Below are positions 16,213-24,294 of a DNA stretch of 60,542 nucleotides, one piece after another. This DNA comes from an uncultured Paracoccaceae bacterium (GTDB taxonomy: Bacteria; Pseudomonadota; Alphaproteobacteria; Rhodobacterales; Rhodobacteraceae). The stretch spans positions 1-60,542 of the forward strand of contig CALJZN010000037.1 in the NCBI GenBank assembly GCA_937983405.1. The letters are read 5' to 3'. The notes below the pieces were generated by a model. The model was not told the DNA's origin and did not search any database. It saw only the letters and a program-made list of their open reading frames with translations. Position 1 is the first letter of the stretch, and the number at the start of each line of letters is the position of its first letter. Made by a program: the position numbers and the translations under genes.

Positions 16213-16725
16213 TCAGTCGATGAGGTCGGGCATGAAGATGAGGTCGGTGTCGTCGGGCCGGCCGCCGGCGGCGGTGATCAGGGCGTGGGCCTGCCCGCGG
16301 TGGTGGGTCTGGTGGTTGAAGAAATGCGCGACGCACAGCGCCTTGGGCTTGGCGACCTCGCGCTGCTGCACGCCCGAATACCACACGAGGGCGCCGGCCA
16401 GATCGCCCTCGCCCAGCGCATCGGCCCAGGCCAGGATGCGCAGGTCGGTCTCGGTCCGCAGCCGGCGATAGGCGTCCCAGTCGGCGGCGAACCGCGCGGC
16501 GCTGTCGGCGATGGCCACCGCCGGCCGCTCGCCACCGTCGAGGCGGGCCATCCAGACCTGGTCGCCCCAGAGCAGATGGCCGAGCGTGCCCGCGATCGAG
16601 CCCCAGAACGCGCCCCGGTCCTGCCGCCGGGCGGCTTCGTCCAGCGTGCCGGCGGCACGCAGCAGGCTGCGGTTCTGCCACAGGTTGTAGCGCGCCATCG
16701 TGCGGCAGTAGTCGGGTGTGATCAT
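16213..16725 (-). CDS. DinB-family (damage-inducible) metal-binding protein
   Basis: A 170-residue four-helix-bundle protein of the DinB/YfiT-like family. The three conserved histidines are visible: HLLWGD near residue 49, and the pair in HFFNHQTHHRGQ near residue 133. They bind a divalent metal. The bundle's first helix contains YCRTMARYNLWQNR. Some relatives are thiol-dependent transferases using mycothiol, bacillithiol or glutathione, but most, including this form, have no assigned substrate. The start at 16725 has GAGGGGAGG in front of it. It is the first gene of the long minus-strand run. It is unrelated to DNA polymerase IV, also named DinB. Confidence 0.88.
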   Translation of the reverse strand: MITPDYCRTMARYNLWQNRSLLRAAGTLDEAARRQDRGAFWGSIAGTLGHLLWGDQVWMARLDGGERPAVAIADSAARFAADWDAYRRLRTETDLRILAWADALGEGDLAGALVWYSGVQQREVAKPKALCVAHFFNHQTHHRGQAHALITAAGGRPDDTDLIFMPDLID

Positions 16726-17102
16726 CGCGCCTCCCCTCGCCCCCTCGGTCCGGCTGGCCGCGGGCGGGCCTGCAGGCCCCGGCCGGCGCTCGGGCCGGCG
16801 TCGGGCGGCGCTGCGCCCGGGCAAAGCGGCATCATCTTGTTCCTCCCCATCCATCGCCGCTGTCCGGCGGCTGCGGACCGGGCCGCGCCCTTGCGCCGGA
16901 CCGGTTGCGCCGACCAGGGCGGCCAGCCGCTCGACCAGACGCCCGCGCCTGCCCTATTGCCCCGAGGCCGCGGGGCGAGGCAAGCCCCGTCGGCAACCGA
17001 TGCCGCCGCACGCACCGCCCCGCGGGATCGCCGCGGCAGCGCCCTTGCACCTGCCGCGCGGGCACGGCAGCCTGTGCGCGGCAATTCCAGCAGGGCCGCG
17101 CC
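16726..17102. other. Divergent intergenic region, no gene recognised
   Basis: About 380 bases between the divergently transcribed dinB-like gene and the aminopeptidase gene. It should hold promoters for both. I see no convincing -35/-10 pair or operator in this very GC-rich sequence. Confidence 0.4.
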
Positions 17103-18908
17103 GTGTTCCAGACCTTCACCGTCACCGCCCGCCCCGACCAGGGCCCCCCCCGCCTGTCGGCCCTTCGGGCAGCGATGGCGCGCGCGGGGCTGGACGGCTT
17201 TCTCGTGCCGCGGGCCGATGCGCATCAGGGCGAGTATGTCGCCCCGTGCGACGAGCGGCTGGCCTGGCTGACGGGCTTCACCGGCTCGGCCGGGCTGTGC
17301 GTGGTGCTGCCCCATGTTGCGGGGGTGTTCGTCGATGGCCGCTACCGGGTGCAGGTGAAGGCGCAGGTCGATCCGGCGCAGTTCACCCCCGTGGACTGGC
17401 CGGCCACCCGGCCCGGCGACTGGATCGCCGCGCAGATGCCGAACGGCGGAGTGATCGGCTTCGACCCCTGGCTGCACACCCCCGACGAGCTGGCGCAGCT
17501 CGAGCAGGCAGGTGCGGGCCGAGGGCTGACCTTCCGGCCCTGCGCCAACCTCGTCGATGCCGTCTGGCCCGACCGGCCGCCCCCGCCGCAGGGCCGGGTG
17601 CGGGCGCATCCCGTGGCGCTGGCCGGGGCGACCTCGGCCGAGAAGCGGGCGGCGCTGGCCGAGGGTCTCGCCCGCGCCGGGCAGCGTGCCGCCGTCCTTA
17701 CCCTGGCCGACAGCCTCGCCTGGCTGACCAACCTGCGCGGGGCGGACGTGGCGCGCAACCCGGTGGTGCACGCCTTCGGCATCCTGCACGCCGACGGGCG
17801 GCTGGCGCTGTTCATCGACCCGGCCAAGCTGGGCAGCGAGATCGCCGCGCATCTCGATCCGGGGGTCGCGCTGGCCCCGCCCGACGCCTTCGGTCCCGCG
17901 CTCGATGCGCTGGCGGGGCCGGTGCGGCTGGACCCGAGGACGGCGCCGGTCTGGGTGGCGCAGCGGCTGGCCGCGGCGGGGGTGGCGGTGGCGCAGGCCG
18001 AGGACCCCTGCCTTCTGCCCAAGGCGCGCAAGACCGCGGCGGAACTTGCCGGGATGCGCGCCGCGCAGGCCCGCGACGCGCTGGCGATGATCCGCTTTCT
18101 CGCCTGGCTCGATGCCGAGGCGCCGAAGGGCGGGCTGACCGAGATCGCCGTCGTCCGCAGGCTGGAGGCGTTCCGCGCGGCCGGGGGCGATCTGCTCGAC
18201 CTCAGCTTCGAGACCATCGCGGGCGCGGGGCCGAACGGGGCCATCGTGCACTACCGCGTCACCGAGGCCAGCAACCGGCGCGTGGTGCCCGGCGACATCC
18301 TGCTCGTCGATTCCGGGGCGCAGTATCCCGACGGGACCACCGACATCACCCGCACCGTCGCCACCGGCCCCGCGCCGGCGGGCGCCGCCGCGGCCTTCAC
18401 CCGCGTGCTTCAGGGGCTGATCGCGCTGTCGCGGGCGCGCTGGCCGAAGGGGCTGGCGGGGCGCGACCTGGACCCGCTGGCGCGCTATCCGCTGTGGCTC
18501 GCCGGGCAGGACTACGACCACGGCACGGGCCACGGGGTGGGCGCGGCGCTGTCGGTGCACGAGGGGCCGGTGCGGCTGTCGCGGCTGGGCGAGGTGCCGC
18601 TCGAGGCGGGGATGATCCTGTCGGTCGAGCCCGGCCACTACCGCGAGGGCGCCTTCGGGATCCGCACCGAGAACCTCGTGACGGTGATCGAGGCGCCGGC
18701 CCTGGACGGGGCCGATGCGCGGGCGATGCTGGCCTTCGAGACGCTGACCTTTGTGCCCATCGACCGCCGCCTGATCCTGGCCGACCGGCTGGCCGCGGCC
18801 GAACGCGCCTGGCTGAACGCCTATCACGCCGAGGTGTTCGCCCGCGCGGCCCCGGCGCTGGACCCGGCGACGCGCGCCTGGCTCGCCGCGGCGACGGCCC
18901 CGCTGTGA
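17103..18908 (+). CDS. pepP: Xaa-Pro aminopeptidase (aminopeptidase P, M24B family)
   Basis: A 601-residue cytoplasmic metallopeptidase that removes the N-terminal residue before proline. It has two N-terminal creatinase-like domains (about residues 20-320; AHQGEYVAPCDERLAWLTGF) and a C-terminal pita-bread catalytic domain. The five metal ligands are present: Asp in VDSGAQYPDG, Asp in TTDITRT, His in HGTGHGVG, Glu in SVEPGHY and Glu in IRTENLV. A three-domain length of about 600 matches the eukaryote-like/alphaproteobacterial form rather than the 440-residue E. coli form. The GTG at 17103 (reading VFQTFTVTARPDQG) was chosen because the family begins here. The longer frame upstream is Arg/Pro-rich and not conserved. 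Convergent with the next gene; 19 bases separate their stops. Confidence 0.92.
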   Translation: MFQTFTVTARPDQGPPRLSALRAAMARAGLDGFLVPRADAHQGEYVAPCDERLAWLTGFTGSAGLCVVLPHVAGVFVDGRYRVQVKAQVDPAQFTPVDWPATRPGDWIAAQMPNGGVIGFDPWLHTPDELAQLEQAGAGRGLTFRPCANLVDAVWPDRPPPPQGRVRAHPVALAGATSAEKRAALAEGLARAGQRAAVLTLADSLAWLTNLRGADVARNPVVHAFGILHADGRLALFIDPAKLGSEIAAHLDPGVALAPPDAFGPALDALAGPVRLDPRTAPVWVAQRLAAAGVAVAQAEDPCLLPKARKTAAELAGMRAAQARDALAMIRFLAWLDAEAPKGGLTEIAVVRRLEAFRAAGGDLLDLSFETIAGAGPNGAIVHYRVTEASNRRVVPGDILLVDSGAQYPDGTTDITRTVATGPAPAGAAAAFTRVLQGLIALSRARWPKGLAGRDLDPLARYPLWLAGQDYDHGTGHGVGAALSVHEGPVRLSRLGEVPLEAGMILSVEPGHYREGAFGIRTENLVTVIEAPALDGADARAMLAFETLTFVPIDRRLILADRLAAAERAWLNAYHAEVFARAAPALDPATRAWLAAATAPL

Positions 18909-18927
18909 CGGTGCCCGCGCCGCCGGC

Positions 18928-19710
18928 TCAGCCCGCGGGCGGCGGAAACTCGGCGGAATAGCCCAGCGCGGCGAAATCGGCGGCATAGAGGCGGGCGACG
19001 CGGTCGGCCGTGTCGGCATCGTAGAAGGCGCGCAGCTTGGCGTCGGCCTTCGTCTCCTTGTCGCGGTCCGAGGGGTAGAGCGTATCGAGCCGCCCCGGCG
19101 GCAGCGCCAGCCCGCGCGCGGCAAGCACCGCCTCGAGCCCCGGGCGCAGCGCCTCGAACCGCACGACATGGTCGTAGCGCGCGAGCGGCAGCAGCATCAG
19201 GCGGGTCTGGAGGTTCCAGTGCGCATCCCTGCGCAGCCCGCCGGCCTCGAGCCAGCGGACGAAGGCGGCGAACCCCTCGGGCGTGCGCGCAAAGGCGCCA
19301 TGGCGGCGGGCGTAGACGGGGTTGCCGAACTTGTTGAGGAAGGCCGACAGAACCCGGCTGTAGGGGTTGCGCACGACGACGAAGAAGGCCAGCGGCCGCG
19401 ACAGCTCCTCGCGGGACAGGTCGAACAGCAGCGGCGCCTGGACCTTGGCCACGTCGCGGTCCTCGATGACGCCCGTGTCGAGCTCGCGCAGCAGGAGCAC
19501 GACCGTGGTGTTGGCGTTCTTCTTGATGCGGTTGTAGGCCAGCCCCAGCCGGGGAAACACCGCCACCCGCCGCGCCGCGGACCAGTTCAGGCCCTCGGCG
19601 CCAAACCGCGCCCGGAGATAGCGCAGCACGCGCGGGCCGTGCACGGCGGCGCGCAGAAGGCGTAGCGCCCCCGTCGCCACGGCGAGCGCGGGCTTGGCGA
19701 CATCGGTCAT
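18928..19710 (-). CDS. Sulfotransferase (carbohydrate sulfotransferase, family 2 type)
   Basis: A 260-residue soluble protein resembling carbohydrate sulfotransferases, which move sulfate from PAPS to a sugar hydroxyl. The 5'-phosphosulfate loop reads RIKKNANTTVV (near residue 62), and the 3'-phosphate motif reads FFVVVRNPYSRVLSAF (near residue 105). Both positions and spacing fit the family. The C-terminal portion (PSDRDKETKADAKLRAFYD) includes the helix found in related proteins that end with 'Y..Df..lGY'. No signal peptide or membrane anchor is seen, so sulfation would be cytoplasmic, before export. It is next to an exopolysaccharide sugar transferase on the same strand, which suggests a sulfated polysaccharide. 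No PAPS-synthesis genes are in the window. Confidence 0.82.
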   Translation of the reverse strand: MTDVAKPALAVATGALRLLRAAVHGPRVLRYLRARFGAEGLNWSAARRVAVFPRLGLAYNRIKKNANTTVVLLLRELDTGVIEDRDVAKVQAPLLFDLSREELSRPLAFFVVVRNPYSRVLSAFLNKFGNPVYARRHGAFARTPEGFAAFVRWLEAGGLRRDAHWNLQTRLMLLPLARYDHVVRFEALRPGLEAVLAARGLALPPGRLDTLYPSDRDKETKADAKLRAFYDADTADRVARLYAADFAALGYSAEFPPPAG

Positions 19711-19948
19711 GGCTTCGGTTCTCCGCGTCGCTGCGGCCGGGTCGGTCGGGGCGGTGGCTCCGGGCCGGCGCCGCCGCCCGGCCGCTGCCACGGCGCCGGC
19801 GTCCGACCGCCGGACAGACCCCCACCGGGTCATAGGCGCGCACCGCCTTGCGCACAAGTCGGGACCGCCCGCGCCGGGCAGACGCCATCCGCGCGATGCG
19901 CCGCTGCGCCCTTGCCTGTGCCCCGGCGGGGGGCCGGGGCGTGCCCGC
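19711..19948. other. Intergenic stretch, no gene recognised
   Basis: About 240 bases between the sugar transferase and sulfotransferase genes, both on the minus strand. I see no terminator with a T-tract and no clear promoter. Confidence 0.35.
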
Positions 19949-20629
19949 TCAGCAGCCCGTGCCGCGCGCCACCGCGCCCGCCGTCGCCATCAGGATCGCC
20001 ATGTCGCCCTTCAGGCTCAGGCTGCGCTCGTAGGCGGCATCGTACTCGGCGCGGGCGGCGAAGGACGTCCTGTTGCGGTCCGAGACCTGCCAGGCGCCGG
20101 TGATCCCCGGGCGGAGCCGGTAATAGGCGTCGCCGGGATAGAGCGCGCGCTGCTCGGGCATCATCGGCCGCGGGCCGACCACGCTCATGTCGCCTTTCAG
20201 CACGTTCCACAGCTGCGGCAGCTCGTCCAGCGACGACTTGCGCAGGAAGCGGCCGAAGAGCGTGACCCGCGGGTCGCGCCGGAGTTTCTGGCTGTGCTCC
20301 CATTCGGCACGCAGGGCCGGGTCCGCTCGGAGGCATTGTTCCAGCCTGCGGTCGGCATCGGCGACCATCGTGCGCAGCTTCCACATGGCGAAAAGACGCC
20401 CACCGCGGCCTACCCGATGCTGGACGTAGAACGGGCTGCCGCCGTCGCGCGCGACGATCAGCGCCAGGATTGCCACCAGCGGCACCGCAACGGGCGCGGT
20501 GACAAGCACGAAGAGGATGTCGAACAGGCGCTTGACGGCCTTGCGGTACAGCCCGCCCCCGCCGCCGCCCTCGCGGTCCAGGGCAACAGGTCCGAACGTC
20601 TCTGGTCGGGGCATGTAGTAAAATGTCAT
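19949..20629 (-). CDS. Initiating sugar transferase for exopolysaccharide (bacterial sugar transferase family)
   Basis: A 226-residue monotopic membrane enzyme of the PssA/ExoY/WcaJ type. It transfers a sugar-1-phosphate from a nucleotide sugar to undecaprenyl phosphate, the first step of polysaccharide repeat-unit assembly. One hydrophobic segment (RLFDILFVLVTAPVAVPLVA, about residues 30-60) is followed by the catalytic domain: GSPFYVQHRVGRGGRLFAMW, then KLRTMV; LRKSSLDELPQLWNVLKGDM; SVVGPRP; and RPGITGAWQVSDRN. All hallmark residues, including the DE and R-P-G-I-T-G motifs, are intact. The short form without extra membrane helices is the ExoY-like class. The start at 20629 leaves a 350-base upstream region with a low-GC patch, likely its promoter. 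The sulfotransferase gene downstream is probably in the same pathway. Confidence 0.92.
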   Translation of the reverse strand: MTFYYMPRPETFGPVALDREGGGGGGLYRKAVKRLFDILFVLVTAPVAVPLVAILALIVARDGGSPFYVQHRVGRGGRLFAMWKLRTMVADADRRLEQCLRADPALRAEWEHSQKLRRDPRVTLFGRFLRKSSLDELPQLWNVLKGDMSVVGPRPMMPEQRALYPGDAYYRLRPGITGAWQVSDRNRTSFAARAEYDAAYERSLSLKGDMAILMATAGAVARGTGC

Positions 20630-20719
20630 CGTCCGTCTCTTTGTGCCAGCTGGTGCAAGGCCCCCGCCCCGCGTCGAGGCACCTCGGTCCTGCCCCGATC
20701 GCGCCCAGAACGTCCCGCG

Positions 20720-20748
20720 TTTTAACATTTGATTCACCAGAACGGCAA
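20720..20748 (-). promoter_or_regulatory. Possible promoter for the sugar transferase gene
   Basis: In the otherwise empty 20630-20979 gap, a conspicuously AT-richer patch lies at 20720-20740. On the minus strand TTGCCG (20748-20743) and TTAAAA (20725-20720) are 17 bases apart, a weak match to a housekeeping promoter. An imperfect dyad, TTGTGCCAG/CTGGTGCAA at 20641-20658 (7 of 9 arm positions), sits between it and the start codon and could be an operator. The rest of the gap shows nothing. Confidence 0.3.
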
Positions 20749-20979
20749 CGCACAGTGCGGCGCACAGACTGTTTCGCCGATGCCGCAGCGAGCGCACTCA
20801 GCCGAACACGTGCGTTTCGTTGCCGCAACCTCAACAAAGCGGCATGTCCCGGCCGATCGTTTCGCGAAGGCAAAAGGTCGCGGCCGACGCCTGCCAGAGA
20901 CCCGTGCCGGCACGCCGGGGCCGGTGCCCGCCCCGGCAGAGACCGATTCGGCCGGCCGGCGGACGGCGCCCTCCCTGGC

Positions 20980-21492
20980 CTAGCCCGCAAGGGCGCGCAA
21001 GGCCGGGGCGATCCGCGCGTCGAGCCGGCCGCCCGGGTAGAGCAGGCCGGCAACCCCCGCCCGGCGTCCGGCCTCGAGGTCGCTCTCGCGGTCGCCCACG
21101 ATCAGGCAGCGCGCAGGGTCCAGCCCGTGCTCGGCGATCGCGCGCAGCAGCATCCCGGGGTTGGGCTTGCGGTCGGGATGGTCGGCCACGACATAGGCTG
21201 CCACCGTGCCCCGGTCGTGGAAGGGGCAGTGGTAGAACGCATCGATCGACGTGCCGTGGCGCGCGAGCAGCGCGTTCATGTGGGCGTGCAGCCGGTGCAC
21301 TGCCGCCTCGGTGTAAAGGCCGCGGGCGACCCCCGACTGGTTGGTGACGACGATGGCCTTGAGGCCGGCATCGCGCACCAGCCGCACCGCCTCGGGCGCG
21401 CCGGGCATCCAGACGAAATCGGCCGGGTCGTGCAGATAGCCGGTATCGACGTTGAGCACCCCGTCGCGGTCGAAGAACACGGCGCCGGCCAT
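20980..21492 (-). CDS. gmhB: D-glycero-D-manno-heptose-1,7-bisphosphate 7-phosphatase-like HAD phosphatase
   Basis: A 170-residue HAD-superfamily phosphatase. The nucleophile motif is VFFDRDGVLNVD (D8 and D10). Motif II is VVTNQSGVARG. The Lys motif is RKPNPGM, and motif III/IV is VGDRESDLEAGRRAG. This pattern is that of histidinol-phosphatase/GmhB, which removes the C7 phosphate of heptose bisphosphate on the way to ADP-heptose. Most GmhB proteins hold a structural zinc with a C-x-H ... C-x-C set. Here the first part is CPFHD, but the later C-x-C is replaced by ADHPDRKPNPG, so the zinc site looks lost. The gene follows the AGE and hldE genes with a 7-base gap, which supports the heptose role. 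The symbol is by motif and context. Confidence 0.8.
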   Translation of the reverse strand: MAGAVFFDRDGVLNVDTGYLHDPADFVWMPGAPEAVRLVRDAGLKAIVVTNQSGVARGLYTEAAVHRLHAHMNALLARHGTSIDAFYHCPFHDRGTVAAYVVADHPDRKPNPGMLLRAIAEHGLDPARCLIVGDRESDLEAGRRAGVAGLLYPGGRLDARIAPALRALAG

Positions 21493-21499
21493 CGCCGCC

Positions 21500-22636
21500 T
21501 CAGCCGGCGAAGGGGGCGGGGTGGGTGCCGGCCGCCTCCATCACCGTCTCGATGGCCATGAGGAGATGGTAGAGCGAGGTGGCCGGCACCGGCTCGGCGC
21601 GAAAGCCGAGGCCGGGCTCCCACCGCTCGCGCCACAGCCCGCGCGGCGTCGTGTCGAGGAAGCGCTCGATCGCCGCCCAGACGCGGGCGACGCGGTCGGC
21701 GCGGTCGGGCCCCTCGGTCACCGCCTCGGCCTTCAGCCATTCGGTCAGCGTCCACAGGCGCGCGGCGGTGGCGCGCGGGCTGCCGTCGGCCGACACCTCG
21801 CCATGGGCAAAGCCGCTCGCGGGGTCGATGCCCTGGGCGAGGGCGCGCCCGTAGAGGGCCGCGCGCGCGCCGTCGGGCACGCGGGCACCGGCCTTGGCTG
21901 CGGCATCGAGCAGCCAGACCCATTCGAAGTGGTGCCCCGGCTCCCACAGCGCGCCGGGCTCGCCCGCGGCGGGGGCGAGGGCATCGTCGAAATACTCGAC
22001 CAGACAGCCGCCGCGGAAGAACCGCGCGGCGAAGAGGCGCAGCACCTCGTCGCGCAGCGCCGCCCAGGGGCCGGCGGGGTCGCGCGCGCCCCAGGCCAGC
22101 AGCGCCTCGAGCAGATGCATGTGCGGGTTCTGCCGCCGCGGCAGGCGCGGCGGCAGCGCCTCGACCCAGCCGCCCGCGGGATGGCGCATCGCCGCCTCGA
22201 GGAAGGCCGCGAGCGCCCGCGCCTCGGCCACCAGCGCGGGGTCGGCGGTGACGCGGTGGACATGGGCGAGGGCGAACAGCACGAAGGCGAGGTCGTAGAG
22301 GTCGCGGGTCGCGTCGATGGTGCGGCCGTCGAGGTCGAAGCGGTTGGCGAACCCGCCCGCGGGGTGGCGCGCGGGGCCGAGCAGGAAGGCGAGGCCAAGC
22401 TCCATCGCCGCGCGCGCCCCGGCATAGCCCATGCGGGCGGCGGCTGCGAAGACATAGGTCTGCCGGGTCGCCACCCGCAGGCGGCGGTAGCCGGCCGGCA
22501 CCCCGAGGGTCGCGGGATCGAGGTTTTCGGCAAAGCCGCCGCGCGCCCGGTCCACCCCGTGCGCCAGCCAAAGCGGGATCGCCGCATCGAGCCAGCGCTT
22601 CGCTGCCGCCGCGGTCGCCGCCAGACCGTCGGCCAT
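21500..22636 (-). CDS. AGE-family sugar epimerase/isomerase (N-acylglucosamine 2-epimerase fold)
   Basis: A 378-residue (alpha/alpha)6-barrel protein of the N-acylglucosamine 2-epimerase/aldose-ketose isomerase superfamily. Visible landmarks are RVATRQTYVFAAAARMGYAG, NRFDLDGRTIDATRDLYDLA, RRQNPHMHLLEALLAW, EPGHHFEWVWLL and the late histidine region in TSLYHLLMAIETVMEA. The histidines of HMH, HHFEW and YHLL fit the general acid/base residues of the family. Members act on N-acetylglucosamine, mannose, cellobiose or sulfoquinovose, so the substrate cannot be read from sequence. Its position between hldE (4-base gap) and gmhB (7-base gap) points to sugar-phosphate or heptose supply, the place where gmhA might be expected. 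Confidence 0.85.
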   Translation of the reverse strand: MADGLAATAAAAKRWLDAAIPLWLAHGVDRARGGFAENLDPATLGVPAGYRRLRVATRQTYVFAAAARMGYAGARAAMELGLAFLLGPARHPAGGFANRFDLDGRTIDATRDLYDLAFVLFALAHVHRVTADPALVAEARALAAFLEAAMRHPAGGWVEALPPRLPRRQNPHMHLLEALLAWGARDPAGPWAALRDEVLRLFAARFFRGGCLVEYFDDALAPAAGEPGALWEPGHHFEWVWLLDAAAKAGARVPDGARAALYGRALAQGIDPASGFAHGEVSADGSPRATAARLWTLTEWLKAEAVTEGPDRADRVARVWAAIERFLDTTPRGLWRERWEPGLGFRAEPVPATSLYHLLMAIETVMEAAGTHPAPFAG

Positions 22637-22640
22637 CGCC

Positions 22641-24089
22641 CTACCCCCTCGAGCGGGCAACAAGGCCCGTGGTGGAGTGGCCGGCGACAAGCGCCACCCG
22701 CTCGACCCGGCCGCCGTTGCGCCGGACCACATCGGCGCCCACGATCTGGTCCTCGGCATAGTCGGCGCCCTTGACGAGGACATCGGGCATCAGATGGGTG
22801 ATCAGCTCGAGCGGCGTGTCCTGGTCGAACACCACCACGGCATCGACGACCCCGATCGCCCCCATCACCTCGGCCCGCGCGGCCTGCGACTGGATCGGGC
22901 GGCCGGGGCCCTTCAGCCGGCGCACCGAGGCGTCGCTGTTCAGCCCCACCACCAGCCGGTCGCAGGCGGCGGCGGCGCCGCGCAGGATGGCGATGTGCCC
23001 CGGGTGCAGAAGGTCGAAGCAGCCGTTGGTGAAGCCGATGCGCAGGCCCTTCTGGCGCCACTCGTCGCATTTCGCCCGCGCCTCGGCCCAGCTCAGCACC
23101 GGCGAGGGCGCCACGGGCGGGCGCGGCGCGCGAGCGGCCAGCGCGGTTTCCAGTTCGGCCCGGCTGACGGTGGCGGTGCCGGCCTTGGACACCACGATCC
23201 CGGCCGCGACATTGGCCAGCCGCATCGCCTGCGCCCGCGACGCCCCGCCGGTGAGCATGAGCGCGAAGGTCGCCATCACCGTGTCGCCCGCACCCGAGAC
23301 GTCGAACACCTCGCGCGCCTCGGTCGGCATGGTGATGGTCTCGCCGTCGGGGGCGTAAAGGCTCATCCCCTTCTCCGACCGGGTGAGCAGGATCGCGGCG
23401 CCCGTCGCGCCCATCGCGGCGGCGGCCGCGGCGGCGGCGCCCGCGTCGGTGGAACAGTCCATCCCCGTCGCCGCGGCCAGTTCGGCGAGATTGGGCTTGA
23501 TGTAGTCGGCGCCGCGATAGGCGGCGAAGTCCTTCCGCTTGGGATCGACGAAGAGCGCGATGCCGGCGCCGTGGGCGGCGGCGATCGTGGCAGCGATCAC
23601 CCGGTCGGTCAGGCAGCCCTTGGCATAGTCCGACAGCACCACCGCCCCGGCCGCGGGTGCGGCGGCCTCGATCCGGTCGATCACCGCGGCCTCGGTTGGG
23701 GGGGGCAGCGGGCCGGTCGTCTCGCGGTCGATCCGCAGGAGCTGCTGGTGCTGGCCGGCCAGCACCCGCATCTTGGTGGTGGTGGGGCGGTCGCCCGCGG
23801 CGACAAGGTCGGCCGCGATTCCCGCCGCGGCCATCAGCGCCGCCAGCCGCGCCGCGCCCTCGTCGGCGCCCACCACCCCGACCAGCCGCGCCGCCCCGCC
23901 GAGCGCGACGACATTCAGCGCCACGTTGGCCGCCCCGCCCGCTGCCTCGGTCTCGCGCAGGTAGCGCAGCACCGGCACCGGCGCCTCGGGCGAGATGCGG
24001 GCAACATGGCCGGCCAGGTAGACGTCGAGCATCACGTCGCCCACGATCAAGAGCGGGCGATCGCGCGGAACGAAGGCAGAGACATCCAT
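22641..24089 (-). CDS. hldE: Bifunctional heptose-7-phosphate kinase / heptose-1-phosphate adenylyltransferase
   Basis: A 482-residue two-domain enzyme of ADP-heptose synthesis. Residues 1-320 are the ribokinase-type kinase: GDVMLDVYLAGHVARISPEA, GGAANVALNVVALGG and the anion-hole motif DVSGAGDTVMATFAL near residue 255. Residues 345-482 are the nucleotidyltransferase: RIGFTNGCFDLLHPGHIAIL with the HxGH motif, and GLNSDASVRRLKGPGRPIQ. Both active sites look intact. It phosphorylates heptose-7-phosphate at C1, and after dephosphorylation by GmhB it joins AMP to give ADP-heptose for LPS core or other glycans. It is the first gene of the minus-strand set hldE-AGE-gmhB. It is divergent from the 1452-residue modular protein gene with a 205-base gap. 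Confidence 0.95.
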   Translation of the reverse strand: MDVSAFVPRDRPLLIVGDVMLDVYLAGHVARISPEAPVPVLRYLRETEAAGGAANVALNVVALGGAARLVGVVGADEGAARLAALMAAAGIAADLVAAGDRPTTTKMRVLAGQHQQLLRIDRETTGPLPPPTEAAVIDRIEAAAPAAGAVVLSDYAKGCLTDRVIAATIAAAHGAGIALFVDPKRKDFAAYRGADYIKPNLAELAAATGMDCSTDAGAAAAAAAAMGATGAAILLTRSEKGMSLYAPDGETITMPTEAREVFDVSGAGDTVMATFALMLTGGASRAQAMRLANVAAGIVVSKAGTATVSRAELETALAARAPRPPVAPSPVLSWAEARAKCDEWRQKGLRIGFTNGCFDLLHPGHIAILRGAAAACDRLVVGLNSDASVRRLKGPGRPIQSQAARAEVMGAIGVVDAVVVFDQDTPLELITHLMPDVLVKGADYAEDQIVGADVVRRNGGRVERVALVAGHSTTGLVARSRG

Positions 24090-24294
24090 GGGGGGTCCTC
24101 GGGTCCGGCCGTGCCATCGTCCCGATAGCATCGAGGACCGGGGATGGAAAGCCGCGCCGCCGGGGCGCCTGCGGCGGCGGCAATCCCCTGCCGCCCGGCG
24201 GCTGGCGGCCTCGGACCCGTGTTTACACCGGTTCGAGAATCTGGCCAGTGTGCGGTTAGCCCCTTGCCGTGCGGGCATGCAGATCGGCGGACCC

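Noticed and set aside
16905-17102. Longer N-terminus for aminopeptidase P starting at 16905
   Set aside because: The extra 66 residues are Arg/Pro-rich without similarity to the family, while VFQTF at the GTG of 17103 matches the usual start.
24225-24245. GGTTCGAGAATCT near a divergent promoter, resembling a tRNA T-loop
   Set aside because: No acceptor or anticodon stem can be paired around it and the T-loop continuation is wrong.
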